Assembly: GCA_045640565.1 (NCBI GenBank)
Contig: JAZUFG010000013.1
Location: forward strand, 1 to 13,031
DNA: 13,031 nt
Direction: 5' to 3'
DNA from: RGIG3159 sp045640565
GTDB taxonomy: Bacteria > Bacillota > Clostridia > Oscillospirales > Oscillospiraceae
Shown here: piece by piece, positions 5,299-11,983 of the stretch
How the letters are laid out: each line of letters opens with the position of its first letter
How positions within the stretch are numbered: position 1 is the first letter of the stretch
The notes under the pieces: model-generated
The model's database searches: none
Told to the model about the DNA's origin: nothing
The model's input: only the letters and a program-made list of their open reading frames with translations
Translations under genes and position numbers: made by a program

Positions 5299-6740
5299 AA
5301 AAGATGAATCTCAAGGAAGCCATGAGCTCCAGAACCTATCGGGTCGGCGGCTACAGCATCATTGCCTGCGCTGCGGTGTTGGTTATTGCTATTCTGGTGA
5401 ATGTTCTTGTGGGAGCAATTCCCTCCCGCTTCACCCAGTTTGATCTCACATCCAACGGTCTTTTCTCCGTTTCCTCCGACAGCAAGGAATTCCTGAAAGC
5501 TCTGGACGAGGACCTGGATATCTACTGGATCTGCCAGGCCGGTTATGAGGATGAAACCGTCGGCCAGCTTCTTGACAGCTATATTGCTCTCAGCAAGCAC
5601 CTGTCCCTTACAAAAATCGATCCTGACGAGAACCCCACCTTTGCCAGACAGTATACGGACGAATCCGTCAGCAACAACAGCGTCCTGGTGGTGGGAGAAA
5701 AGCGCAGCCGCTTTATCTCCGCTTCCGATATCTATGTTCCCGATTACAGCAACTACTACACCACCGGTTCCTATGAAGTCAATTTTGACGGTGAGGGCCA
5801 GCTGAGTTCTGCCATCGACTACTGCATTTCCGAGAATCTCCCCAAGCTTTACCTTCTTTCCGGTCACGGAGAATCTGAGCTTCCCGAGACATTTGCGGAA
5901 GGCATCGCCAAGCAGAATATTGAAACAGTCTCCTTCTCCCTTTTGAATTCCGGCGGTGTTCCGGAGGATGCAGATGCCGTCCTGATCAATTCCCCCGCCA
6001 CGGACATTTCCGAGCAGGAGCGGGATCTTCTTCTGGATTATTGGAACCGCGCAGGGGATATCCTCCTGATTTACGGTCCCGGGGAAAAGCATCTTGAAAA
6101 TGTGGAAGCTCTGGGCGCTCACTTCGGCGTGACCATGGAAGACGGTATTGTCATTGAAGGCAGTCAGACCCATTGTGTCATGGGCCAGCCTTACTACCTC
6201 CTTCCCGATATTGAATCCGGCAGCATGACCTCTGCCTTCCTCAGCTCCGGCTACAGCGTCTCCCTGCCTATCAGCGCCGGCCTCACGGTAGAAGAGAACG
6301 AAGAGGATGAAATCGAAGTCACCTCCCTGCTCACCACATCTGACTCTGCCTATTCCAAGCTTGCAGGTCTGAACCTCACCACCTACAATAAAGAAGACGG
6401 CGACCTGGAAGGCCCCTTCTCCCTGGCAGTCTGTGCCACAGAGGACCTGAGCATCACCAAGCACGCACGCCTCGTCTGGGTCTCCTCTGCCGAGCTTCTC
6501 TCGGACCAGGTGAACCAAATCGTCTCCGGCGGCAACCAGGGTTTCTTCCTGAATATTCTTGCGAATCTCTGTGAAGAAAAGGGCAGCTCCGTGGTCGTCC
6601 TGACCAAGAGCCTCACGGCGGATCATCTGACCATAGACACCGCCCGCGCAGCTCTGCTGATCGCCCTCTTTGTGGTTGTTCTGCCCCTTGCCTACTTCGT
6701 TTGCGGCATTATTGTTCGGGTCCGGAGGAAACATCAATGA
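5295..6740 (+). CDS. GldG-like ABC-associated membrane protein
   Basis: 481 residues. One membrane segment (about 19-41) is followed by a large extracytoplasmic domain and a second membrane segment close to the C terminus (about 452-474, ending in a basic RVRRKHQ tail). The sequence FDLTSNGLFSVS (49-60) and the LLSGHGE motif (187-193) are typical of the GldG/IFT52-like domain of ABC-type auxiliary transport proteins; in Bacteroidota GldG works with GldA and GldF. The domain is thought to bind ligands or partner proteins rather than catalyse. ATG at 5295 is chosen over the in-frame GTG at 5286, since AGGTGG lies just upstream and the ATG forms an ATGA overlap with the permease stop. It also overlaps the next gene by ATGA. 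Confidence 0.9.
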   Translation: MKKMNLKEAMSSRTYRVGGYSIIACAAVLVIAILVNVLVGAIPSRFTQFDLTSNGLFSVSSDSKEFLKALDEDLDIYWICQAGYEDETVGQLLDSYIALSKHLSLTKIDPDENPTFARQYTDESVSNNSVLVVGEKRSRFISASDIYVPDYSNYYTTGSYEVNFDGEGQLSSAIDYCISENLPKLYLLSGHGESELPETFAEGIAKQNIETVSFSLLNSGGVPEDADAVLINSPATDISEQERDLLLDYWNRAGDILLIYGPGEKHLENVEALGAHFGVTMEDGIVIEGSQTHCVMGQPYYLLPDIESGSMTSAFLSSGYSVSLPISAGLTVEENEEDEIEVTSLLTTSDSAYSKLAGLNLTTYNKEDGDLEGPFSLAVCATEDLSITKHARLVWVSSAELLSDQVNQIVSGGNQGFFLNILANLCEEKGSSVVVLTKSLTADHLTIDTARAALLIALFVVVLPLAYFVCGIIVRVRRKHQ

Positions 6741-7273
6741 AACGCAAAAAAAGCCTTTTCTGGCTTCTTCTTGTTGCGGCCCTTCTCCTGACTGTTCTCC
6801 TGGCCCTCCGAAAATTCGGGCCGAAGGAGGAACCCGAGACTGCTCCGACAATAACTACTCTCTATTCCGTTGACAGCAATGCCATCACGGAGCTCAGTTG
6901 GAAGATGGAAGGCAAAAGCCTGACCTTTGTCCGCGGGGAAAACGGCTGGACCTATCCGGAGGATCCTCTCTTTGCCGTAGACGGCAGCAGTCTGGACTCC
7001 CTGGCCCACAGCGCCTCCGGCATCACCTCCTCCCGGACCATTCCGGCTGTAGAGGACCTGGCAGCCTACGGACTTGCGGATCCCGTCATTTCTCTGACGA
7101 TTACTGCAAACAGCGAAAGCCGGACCTTTGATTTCGGTGATCCCGCTGCCGTGAATGCCGGAAAGCAATACTGCACCGACGGAAGCGGAAATGTCTATCT
7201 GGTCGGAAGCTCTGTGACTTCCGGCTTCAGCGCAGACTATAAAAGCTTTGCCTATACGGAGCAAAGTGAGTAA
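6737..7273 (+). CDS. DUF4340 domain protein, membrane anchored
   Basis: 178 residues. A basic start (MKRKK) and a hydrophobic stretch (7-25) without a lipobox or clear cleavage site suggest a signal anchor, leaving the rest outside the membrane. The ENGWTYPEDP segment (68-77), the LAAYGLADP motif (108-116) and the FDFGDPAA and VYLVGSSV strands match the DUF4340 repeat unit. The protein carries one such unit, shorter than many members, which have two or more. It is the fourth gene of the ABC operon: ATG at 6737 overlaps the stop of the GldG-like gene and GGAGG (6724-6728) precedes it. The molecular role is unknown; constant linkage to GldFG-type transporters in Firmicutes suggests an extracytoplasmic subunit. 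Confidence 0.85.
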   Translation: MKRKKSLFWLLLVAALLLTVLLALRKFGPKEEPETAPTITTLYSVDSNAITELSWKMEGKSLTFVRGENGWTYPEDPLFAVDGSSLDSLAHSASGITSSRTIPAVEDLAAYGLADPVISLTITANSESRTFDFGDPAAVNAGKQYCTDGSGNVYLVGSSVTSGFSADYKSFAYTEQSE

Positions 7274-7285
7274 TCATCACTTGAG

Positions 7286-7319
7286 GAAAGCAACAGACTG
7301 ATTTCAGTCTGTTGCTTTC
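7286..7319 (+). terminator. Terminator of the ABC/GldG/DUF4340 operon
   Basis: A 15-bp perfect stem (7286-7300 with 7305-7319) and an ATTT loop lie 12 bases after the DUF4340 stop. The descending arm ends in CTTTC followed by TTTAGC, a moderate T tract. Confidence 0.8.
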
Positions 7320-7337
7320 TTTAGCTGCAAGTTTCAA

Positions 7338-7526
7338 GCTACGAGCCGCAGCGAGTAGCGAAGCGGCCCGAGCGTAATGAATGACAGTCCGGTGGACTGT
7401 CAGAACGCGAGGGGGACCGAGCCCGCAGGCGAGACCTGTCAGACCCGCGAGGGGACCGAGCCGCAGCGAGAAGCGTCCGGGAACACCCCCGGTCCCGCCG
7501 CTGAGGCAGCTTCACTGCAAGCTGCC
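7338..7526. repeat. GC-rich hairpin-rich repeat patch in the intergenic region
   Basis: Within the gene-free stretch 7274-7613, this segment is built of repeated and self-complementary pieces. A unit of about 39 bases occurs twice in tandem with small indels (7397-7433 and 7436-7470, sharing a CGAGGGG-ACCGAGCC core). The 13-mer GAGCCGCAGCGAG occurs exactly at 7343-7355 and 7458-7470. Hairpins are GCTAC/GTAGC (7338-7342, 7355-7359), a perfect 9-bp TGACAGTCC/GGACTGTCA with GGT loop (7382-7402), CCGGG/CCCGG (7477-7492) and an 8-bp GGCAGCTT/AAGCTGCC (7505-7526). The patch keeps an open frame into the DnaD gene, but composition and the promoter at 7548-7576 argue against coding. Its role is unknown; it resembles dispersed REP-like intergenic repeats. 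Confidence 0.65.
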
Positions 7527-7547
7527 CTGGATATGAAAAATTTTGGA

Positions 7548-7576
7548 TTGCCTCTCCATATCCCTTATGCTATAAT
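7548..7576 (+). promoter_or_regulatory. Promoter of the DnaD-like/DnaI-like genes
   Basis: TTGCCT (7548-7553, four of six consensus) and a perfect TATAAT (7571-7576) are 17 bases apart, and the -10 is extended by TG one base upstream (TGCTATAAT). A start near 7583 gives a leader of about 30 bases. Confidence 0.8.
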
Positions 7577-7613
7577 GACTTGGTATCAACTTATTCGGAA
7601 AGGAGCACGCCCC

Positions 7614-8525
7614 ATGGAAGACTCGGCTTTAAACCTTCAAAAATCAGATATCCGCGCGCTCCTGAGCGCCGGCAGCGGAGACGCCGCACTTTGCTGGCTT
7701 TACCTGCAGTCCGGCGGAAGCCCGGAGGGAATGGCCGCAGCGCTGAATCTTCCCGAAGCCGCTGTTTCCCGAGCAATGGCCCTCCTTCGGCAATTGGGGC
7801 TCGTCTCGGACCGGAGAATTTACCTCCGTCCCGCAGAGCCGCCCCTCTATTCTGAAGCGCAGATCCTGGAGCTGGCAAAAGAGCAGGCCTTCCGGGATCT
7901 GGAAGATGAAGTCTGGCATATTCTGGGCAAGCCCATGGGCCTGGAAGGGGACCGGGTCCTCATCAATATCCGCAGCTATTTGGGTCTCCCGGATGATATT
8001 ATTCCTCTTCTCGTCAGCTATTGCCGGGACCGGGCCAGAGCCCGGGGCAACATGAATCCCATCAGTATGCGGGTCATCGAAAAAGAGGCCTATTACTGGG
8101 CCGACAACGGCATTGACAGTTTTGAAGAAGCTCAGGCATTCCTGCAGAAGGAGGCTAACCGCCGTTCCAAGCTGGGCGCGGCCCGGAAAGCTCTGCAGAT
8201 TTATGATCGAAGGCTCAGCCCCACGGAAGAACAGTATATTCTCAAATGGCTGGAAATGGGCTTCGGCGAAGCGGAAATCACCCTGGCCTATGACAAGTCC
8301 TGCACCCACACCGGCGGTCTGAGCTGGCCCTACATGAACTCCATCTTCAAAAGCTGGCAAAAACAGCAGCTCTTTACCCTGGAGCAGATCCAGGAATTTG
8401 ATAAACCGGGGCAAAAGCCCTATTCCCAGGGGAAAAATCCCAAGACAAACGAGGGGGCATTAGACCCCATGATCGCAAAAGCTTTGGAAGCACAGCGCAA
8501 GCGCATAGCAAGAAAGGACGGGTAA
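7614..8525 (+). CDS. DnaD-domain replication initiation protein
   Basis: 303 residues. The N-terminal part (about 12-72) looks like a winged helix of the DnaD/DnaB type. The region around 188-250 is the DnaD (DnaB_2) domain, shown by the Y-x3-I-x3-W motif at Y240, I244 and W248, in a segment beginning SWPYMNSIFKSW. A middle helical segment (about 93-178) resembles a second, diverged copy. The C-terminal tail is basic and probably disordered. DnaD and DnaB remodel DNA and help load the replicative helicase in Firmicutes, so the DnaI/DnaC-like loader next to it (6 bases downstream) fits a primosome pair. The start at 7614 has AAAGGAG (7599-7605) eight bases before it; the frame is open further upstream through the repeat patch and promoter, which I reject. 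Confidence 0.88.
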   Translation: MEDSALNLQKSDIRALLSAGSGDAALCWLYLQSGGSPEGMAAALNLPEAAVSRAMALLRQLGLVSDRRIYLRPAEPPLYSEAQILELAKEQAFRDLEDEVWHILGKPMGLEGDRVLINIRSYLGLPDDIIPLLVSYCRDRARARGNMNPISMRVIEKEAYYWADNGIDSFEEAQAFLQKEANRRSKLGAARKALQIYDRRLSPTEEQYILKWLEMGFGEAEITLAYDKSCTHTGGLSWPYMNSIFKSWQKQQLFTLEQIQEFDKPGQKPYSQGKNPKTNEGALDPMIAKALEAQRKRIARKDG

Positions 8526-8531
8526 GCAAAA

Positions 8532-9521
8532 ATGTCCTATTCCGAATCGGTACTGAATGCCGCCCGGGAACGCCTTGCTCAGGAGGTCCGGGAGCAGAAA
8601 GAAACTCTGGCCGCCCGGGAACGGGAGGTCTATGAAAAATATCCCCGCGTCCGGGAAATCGATCTGGAGCTCCGGCAGACAGCTGCGTCCGCAGTAGCCA
8701 ATGCCCTGCGCAGCGGCAAGAACCCCCAGGAAGCTTTTCTGCAGCTCAAGGAGCAAAACTTGGCGCTCCAGGAAGAGCGGGCATGGATCCTGGAATCCTC
8801 CGAATTGGGGGCGGACTATCTGGATGACATCCCCGTATGCGAGTGCTGCAAGGGCTCAGGTTATCTGGGCTCTGAAATGTGCGAATGTCTGAAAACCCTC
8901 TGCCAACAGGAGCAGAAAAAAGCCATCTCCTCCCTGATCGGCACGGGAAAAGAGCGCTTTCCCGCCTTCCGTTTGGACATTTACTCGGATACTTTCGATC
9001 CCCTCCTGGGCAGAAGCCCCCGAGAGATCATGGCCGATAACTTGAGAGAATGCAGGGAATACGCTCTCTCCTTCAAGGGGGAGCACGACCGTTCCCTCCT
9101 TTTCACTGGGAAAACAGGCCTTGGAAAGACCCTCCTCTCCGGCTGTATCGCCAGAACGCTGACAGAACGGGGCTTCAGTGTGGTCTATGACAGTGTCAGC
9201 GGTATCCTCAGTGATTTTGAGGCCCTGCGCTTTGGCGAAAATAATGAAGAATCCCGCGGACGCCTGCAAAAATATAAAGAAGCCGACCTTTTGATCGTGG
9301 ATGACCTGGGCACGGAACTTCTGAACCAGTTCTCCATGTCTGCCCTCTATACCCTTTTCAACGACCGGATCCTGGAGGAAAAGCCCACCATTGTTTCCAC
9401 GAATCTGACTCCCGGTGAAATGCAGGCCCGCTATACCATGCAAATCAGTTCCCGCCTTTTGGGCAATTTTGATCTTCTCTATTTCTACGGTGAGGATTTC
9501 CGCACCAAAGGAAAAATATAA
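8532..9521 (+). CDS. DnaI/DnaC-family helicase loader ATPase
   Basis: 329 residues. The N-terminal 100 residues are charged helices, probably coiled coil. A cysteine cluster follows (C103, C105, C106, C117, C119, C124; CECCKGSGYLG...CECLKTLC), as expected for the zinc-binding part of DnaI. The AAA+ core has Walker A GKTGLGKT (193-200), Walker B LLIVDDLG (253-260), sensor 1 at STN (289-291) and a likely arginine finger at R308 in QISSRLLG. This type of protein loads the hexameric replicative helicase onto DNA using ATP; IstB transposition ATPases share the core but lack the cysteine-rich N-terminal domain. An AAAGGA site lies 13 bases before the ATG, a rather long gap, partly inside the upstream gene, which suggests translational coupling with the DnaD-like gene. 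Confidence 0.9.
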   Translation: MSYSESVLNAARERLAQEVREQKETLAAREREVYEKYPRVREIDLELRQTAASAVANALRSGKNPQEAFLQLKEQNLALQEERAWILESSELGADYLDDIPVCECCKGSGYLGSEMCECLKTLCQQEQKKAISSLIGTGKERFPAFRLDIYSDTFDPLLGRSPREIMADNLRECREYALSFKGEHDRSLLFTGKTGLGKTLLSGCIARTLTERGFSVVYDSVSGILSDFEALRFGENNEESRGRLQKYKEADLLIVDDLGTELLNQFSMSALYTLFNDRILEEKPTIVSTNLTPGEMQARYTMQISSRLLGNFDLLYFYGEDFRTKGKI

Positions 9522-9525
9522 AAAC

Positions 9526-9551
9526 AAGACGGACAGGAAGCTGTCCGTCTT
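9526..9551 (+). terminator. Terminator-like hairpin after the helicase loader gene
   Basis: A perfect 11-bp stem (9526-9536 with 9541-9551) with a GAAG loop starts 4 bases after the loader stop. The descending arm ends in CTTT and is then followed by GCAATC, so the T tract is short. The next start codon is only 18 bases further on, leaving no room for a promoter between them, so the hairpin is probably a partial terminator or attenuator. Confidence 0.65.
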
Positions 9552-9569
9552 TGCAATCAGGAGCCAGAA

Positions 9570-10460
9570 ATGACTGCTTGTTATCATTTGCCCGGCTTAT
9601 TTGAATTTACCGCACTCTATCAGGCCTTTCTCCCCCTCTATCGGGCGCATCCGGAATATTTCTACCCCTGGTGTGAAATCGCTTCCGTCTATGGCGCTCC
9701 TGCGGACTGCATCTGGAGCGGAGGCCGTGTGGGCTGCGGAGAGGATGATCCAAAAGAGGTTTTTGCCCTCATGCGGGAATACGGGATCTCTTCCCGGCTC
9801 ACCTTCAGCAACTCCCTCCTCCGGGAGGAACATTTGGCTGACCGCAAGTGCAACACCCTTTGTTCTCTCCTGAATCAGCAGCCCGGAAAGAACGGGGTCA
9901 TCGTTCACTCCGATCTTCTTCTCCGCTATCTGCAGCAAGCCTATCCGGGGCTGTATTTTGTTTCCTCCACCACAAAAGTTTTGAAAGACTTCCGCGATTT
10001 TGAAAAGGAGCTTCTCCGGGAAGAGTTTTCCTATGTGATCCCGGATTTTCGCCTGAACAAGGCAAGAGAAGCTTTGAATGCCCTGGCGCAGCCTTTAAAA
10101 AACAAGGTGGAATTCCTCTGCAACGAGTGCTGCAGCATAGATTGCGAAGAGCGGAAAGCCTGCTATGAAACCGTAAGCCGGAAGGCTTTGGGAGAAAATT
10201 GCCCGGAGCATCTTTGCTCTGCCCCCGGTGGGGAAAGAGGCTATCTCTTCTCCCAAGCTATGGAAAATCCCGCCTTTATCGGCCTTCGGGAGATTCAGGA
10301 GACCTACCTTCCCATGGGCTTCTCCCATTATAAAATTGAAGGGCGGGGCCTGGGAAGCGCCCTGATTCTGGAATTTCTTTTGTACTATATGACCAAGCCG
10401 GAATATCAGCTGAAGGTCCGGGAAGCCATCTATCTGGACAGTATGCTGGATCTCTTTTAA
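9570..10460 (+). CDS. Cysteine-rich protein, possibly peptidase-U32-like (function unknown)
   Basis: 296 residues, cytoplasmic, no signal peptide. I do not recognise a named family with certainty. Near the C terminus FSHYKIEGRGLGSAL (251-265) resembles the conserved FKIEGRMKS-type segment of U32 proteins, and the strand YFVSSTTKVL (129-138) followed by a helix and YVIPDFRLNK (155-164) fits a TIM-barrel core. A dense cysteine cluster lies at C184, C187, C188, C192 and C198, with more at C94, C98, C211 and C216. U32 proteins such as UbiU/UbiV hold an iron-sulfur cluster through four cysteines and act in hydroxylation; the analogy suggests a cluster here but the spacing differs. CAGGAG (9558-9563) lies six bases before the ATG. 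It follows the primosome genes beyond a hairpin and ends at a strong terminator. Confidence 0.6.
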   Translation: MTACYHLPGLFEFTALYQAFLPLYRAHPEYFYPWCEIASVYGAPADCIWSGGRVGCGEDDPKEVFALMREYGISSRLTFSNSLLREEHLADRKCNTLCSLLNQQPGKNGVIVHSDLLLRYLQQAYPGLYFVSSTTKVLKDFRDFEKELLREEFSYVIPDFRLNKAREALNALAQPLKNKVEFLCNECCSIDCEERKACYETVSRKALGENCPEHLCSAPGGERGYLFSQAMENPAFIGLREIQETYLPMGFSHYKIEGRGLGSALILEFLLYYMTKPEYQLKVREAIYLDSMLDLF

Positions 10461-10461
10461 T

Positions 10462-10501
10462 AAAAGGAAGCATTTGGGCACACGCCCAAATGCTTCCTTT
10501 T
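10462..10501. terminator. Bidirectional terminator between convergent genes
   Basis: An 18-bp perfect stem (10462-10479 with 10484-10501) with an ACAC loop lies between two convergent stop codons (10460 and 10504). The plus-strand arm ends in CCTTTTT and the minus-strand arm in CCTTTTA, so it can end transcription from both sides. Confidence 0.9.
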
Positions 10502-10503
10502 TC

Positions 10504-11178
10504 TCATACTTTCCAATCTATGGGTCTTTCACCGTTCGCCAGAAGAAAACGGTTGATTTGGGAGAAGGGTCTGCTGCCGAAAAAGCCCCGATAGGCAGAG
10601 AGAGGACTTGGGTGGGGAGCCTTTATAATAAGGCGCGGCCCAGAAGTCTCTTTTAATAATTCTTCCTTCTTTTGCGCAGGGGCGCCCCAAAGGACGGCGG
10701 CGATGGGTTGGGGAAGCTTCGCTGCGGCTTTGATCACTTCGTCCGTGAACGCCTGCCAGCCAAAGGCGGCATGACTGTTGGCCTTTCCCTGCTCCACCGT
10801 CAGCACCGCGTTCAGGAGGAGCACCCCCTGCTTTGCCCAGGAGGATAAATCTCCCCCCTCAGCGGGAGGCAGCCCGATATCCGCTTCCAATTCCTTATAA
10901 ATGTTCCGCAGGGAGGGTGGAAGCCTTGTCCCCGCCTTCACGGAAAACGCCAGGCCGTGAGCCTGTCCCGGTTCATGATAGGGGTCCTGCCCCAAAACAA
11001 TCACCCGGACCTTCTCCGGAGGAGTCAGCTGCAGGGCCGTGAAAAGCTCTTCCCGGGGAGGATATACCTCCTTGCCGGCATAGGCTTCCTCCACTTTCTT
11101 GGCAAGAAAAGAGAAGCTATCACTGCTGAAATAATTTTTAAGGAGAGGGGCCCAAGCCCCCAATTCTTCTGCCTTCAT
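10504..11178 (-). CDS. ung: Uracil-DNA glycosylase, family 1
   Basis: 224 residues, the normal length. It removes uracil from DNA, starting base excision repair. Visible motifs are the water-activating loop GQDPYH (63-68, catalytic D65), the uracil-contacting LLNAVLTV (121-128, N123), and the DNA-intercalation loop HPSPLSA (189-195, H189). The C-terminal RPIDWKV also matches the family end. The ATG at 11178 has a GAGG site that overlaps the stop of queH, 7 bases upstream, so it is probably translated together with queH from a promoter upstream of that gene. It ends at the bidirectional terminator 10462-10501. Nothing looks damaged. Confidence 0.97.
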   Translation of the reverse strand: MKAEELGAWAPLLKNYFSSDSFSFLAKKVEEAYAGKEVYPPREELFTALQLTPPEKVRVIVLGQDPYHEPGQAHGLAFSVKAGTRLPPSLRNIYKELEADIGLPPAEGGDLSSWAKQGVLLLNAVLTVEQGKANSHAAFGWQAFTDEVIKAAAKLPQPIAAVLWGAPAQKKEELLKETSGPRLIIKAPHPSPLSAYRGFFGSRPFSQINRFLLANGERPIDWKV

Positions 11179-11185
11179 AACTGCC

Positions 11186-11731
11186 TCACGGAAGTATTTT
11201 ACTGGCTTTCAGATAACGCTCCTCTTCGGAGAAGACACAGCCACAATACTTTTGCATATAAAAGCCATGCTCTTTGGCAAATTCCTGACCGTCCCGGAAG
11301 AGAGGCCGGAAATCCCGATAAAGGAAGGCAACGCCAAACTCTTCCGCCGCACGCTCTGCGACTTCCTTCATAAGCTCATGTTTCTGATAGGGCGAAATGA
11401 AAAGGGACGAGGTAAAGGCATCAAATCCCTGCTCTTTTGCCGTTTCTGCTGCCCGAAAGAGGCGCATTTCATAGCACTTGACACAGCGATTGGGAATATC
11501 CTCTGCCACAGCCCGCACAAAAGGCCGAAGACCATAATCATTTTGTTCCATCAGGGGAAGAGAGATCTCCTGGGCATAGTCCCGAAGGCAATTCCGCCGG
11601 GCCCGATACTCCGTAAAGGGGTGAATATTGGGGTTATACCAAAAGCCGGTGACCTCCTGCCCTTCCTCCCTCAGCTCTTTAATGCACTGGTTTGCGCAGG
11701 GAGCACAGCAGATATGCAGCAAAACCTTCAT
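11186..11731 (-). CDS. queH: Epoxyqueuosine reductase QueH
   Basis: 181 residues. QueH (formerly DUF208) reduces epoxyqueuosine to queuosine at tRNA position 34, the last step of queuosine synthesis, in bacteria lacking the cobalamin-dependent QueG. Visible hallmarks are the N-terminal HICCAPC (6-12, with C8, C9 and C12), the CVKC pair (83-86), and the CGC motif (163-165), together supplying ligands for its 4Fe-4S and neighbouring metal centre; FYNP-like FWYNPNIHP (30-38), TSSLFISPYQ (107-116) are also family marks. The start at 11731 fits homology and AAGGAG seven bases upstream; the frame is open further to 11833, but that extension would cover the promoter. First gene of a pair with ung. 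Confidence 0.95.
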   Translation of the reverse strand: MKVLLHICCAPCANQCIKELREEGQEVTGFWYNPNIHPFTEYRARRNCLRDYAQEISLPLMEQNDYGLRPFVRAVAEDIPNRCVKCYEMRLFRAAETAKEQGFDAFTSSLFISPYQKHELMKEVAERAAEEFGVAFLYRDFRPLFRDGQEFAKEHGFYMQKYCGCVFSEEERYLKASKILP

Positions 11732-11759
11732 GGCAAGGCTCCTTAAATATGATAGGTCC

Positions 11760-11788
11760 ATTATATCCTCAAAAAGAAGAAAACACAA
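11760..11788 (-). promoter_or_regulatory. Probable promoter of queH-ung
   Basis: On the minus strand a perfect TATAAT (11760-11765) lies 29 bases before the queH start, with TTGTGT (11783-11788, three of six consensus) 17 bases upstream of it. The -10 box is strong; the -35 box is weak. Transcription would start about 20 bases before the queH ATG, near the ribosome binding site. Confidence 0.5.
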
Positions 11789-11970
11789 GGCAATCCGCTG
11801 CAAGAAAAGCCCAGGCTTTAAGCGTTTTCCCAAAAGTGAGTGTCACCGGTGCCGCCGCCAAATTCTAAACGGAGCTTGCAGAAGAATTTGAAGGCGAAAG
11901 TTTTTCATATTTCTCCAATATTTACTGTTTGTTTGGTAATTAGTTGTCGGTATGATAGTAGGAGCTCATC
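11789..11970. other. Spacer between queH and the recombinase gene, with a composition change
   Basis: No gene supported. From 11789 to about 11890 the base composition resembles the housekeeping genes; from about 11890 on it becomes AT-rich like the recombinase gene. A small perfect 6-bp hairpin lies at 11806-11819 (AAAGCC/GGCTTT, two-base loop), too short to call a terminator. Very short open frames exist on both strands (for example 22 codons on the minus strand from 11908), without convincing ribosome binding sites. The edge of an inserted element may lie here. Confidence 0.35.
11929..11956 (+). promoter_or_regulatory. Possible weak promoter of the recombinase gene
   Basis: TTGTTT (11929-11934) and TATGAT (11951-11956, five of six consensus) are 16 bases apart, about 28 bases upstream of the start codon. 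The -35 box matches only three of six, so this is tentative. Confidence 0.35.
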
Positions 11971-11983
11971 AGAGGAGGTATGA

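Noticed and set aside
5223..6851. Long minus-strand open frame (542 codons) opposite the GldG-like gene.
   Set aside because: Shadow frame: the plus-strand gene has clear family motifs and coupled starts and stops, while the antisense protein shows no recognisable domain.
7338..7526. CRISPR array.
   Set aside because: There are only two tandem units with no spacers between them and no cas genes nearby; the repeats are imperfect and contain hairpins of different sequence.
7377..7613. 79-codon extension of the DnaD-like gene through the repeat patch.
   Set aside because: It crosses a strong promoter (7548-7576), and the ATG at 7614 has an AAAGGAG at correct spacing.
11732..11833. N-terminal extension of QueH.
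   Set aside because: It overlaps the TATAAT box; the family begins with MKxLLHxCCAPC, which matches the ATG at 11731 with AAGGAG upstream.
11830..11908. A 22-codon minus-strand frame upstream of the recombinase.
   Set aside because: There is no convincing ribosome binding site or homology that I can recognise, and frames of this length are common by chance.
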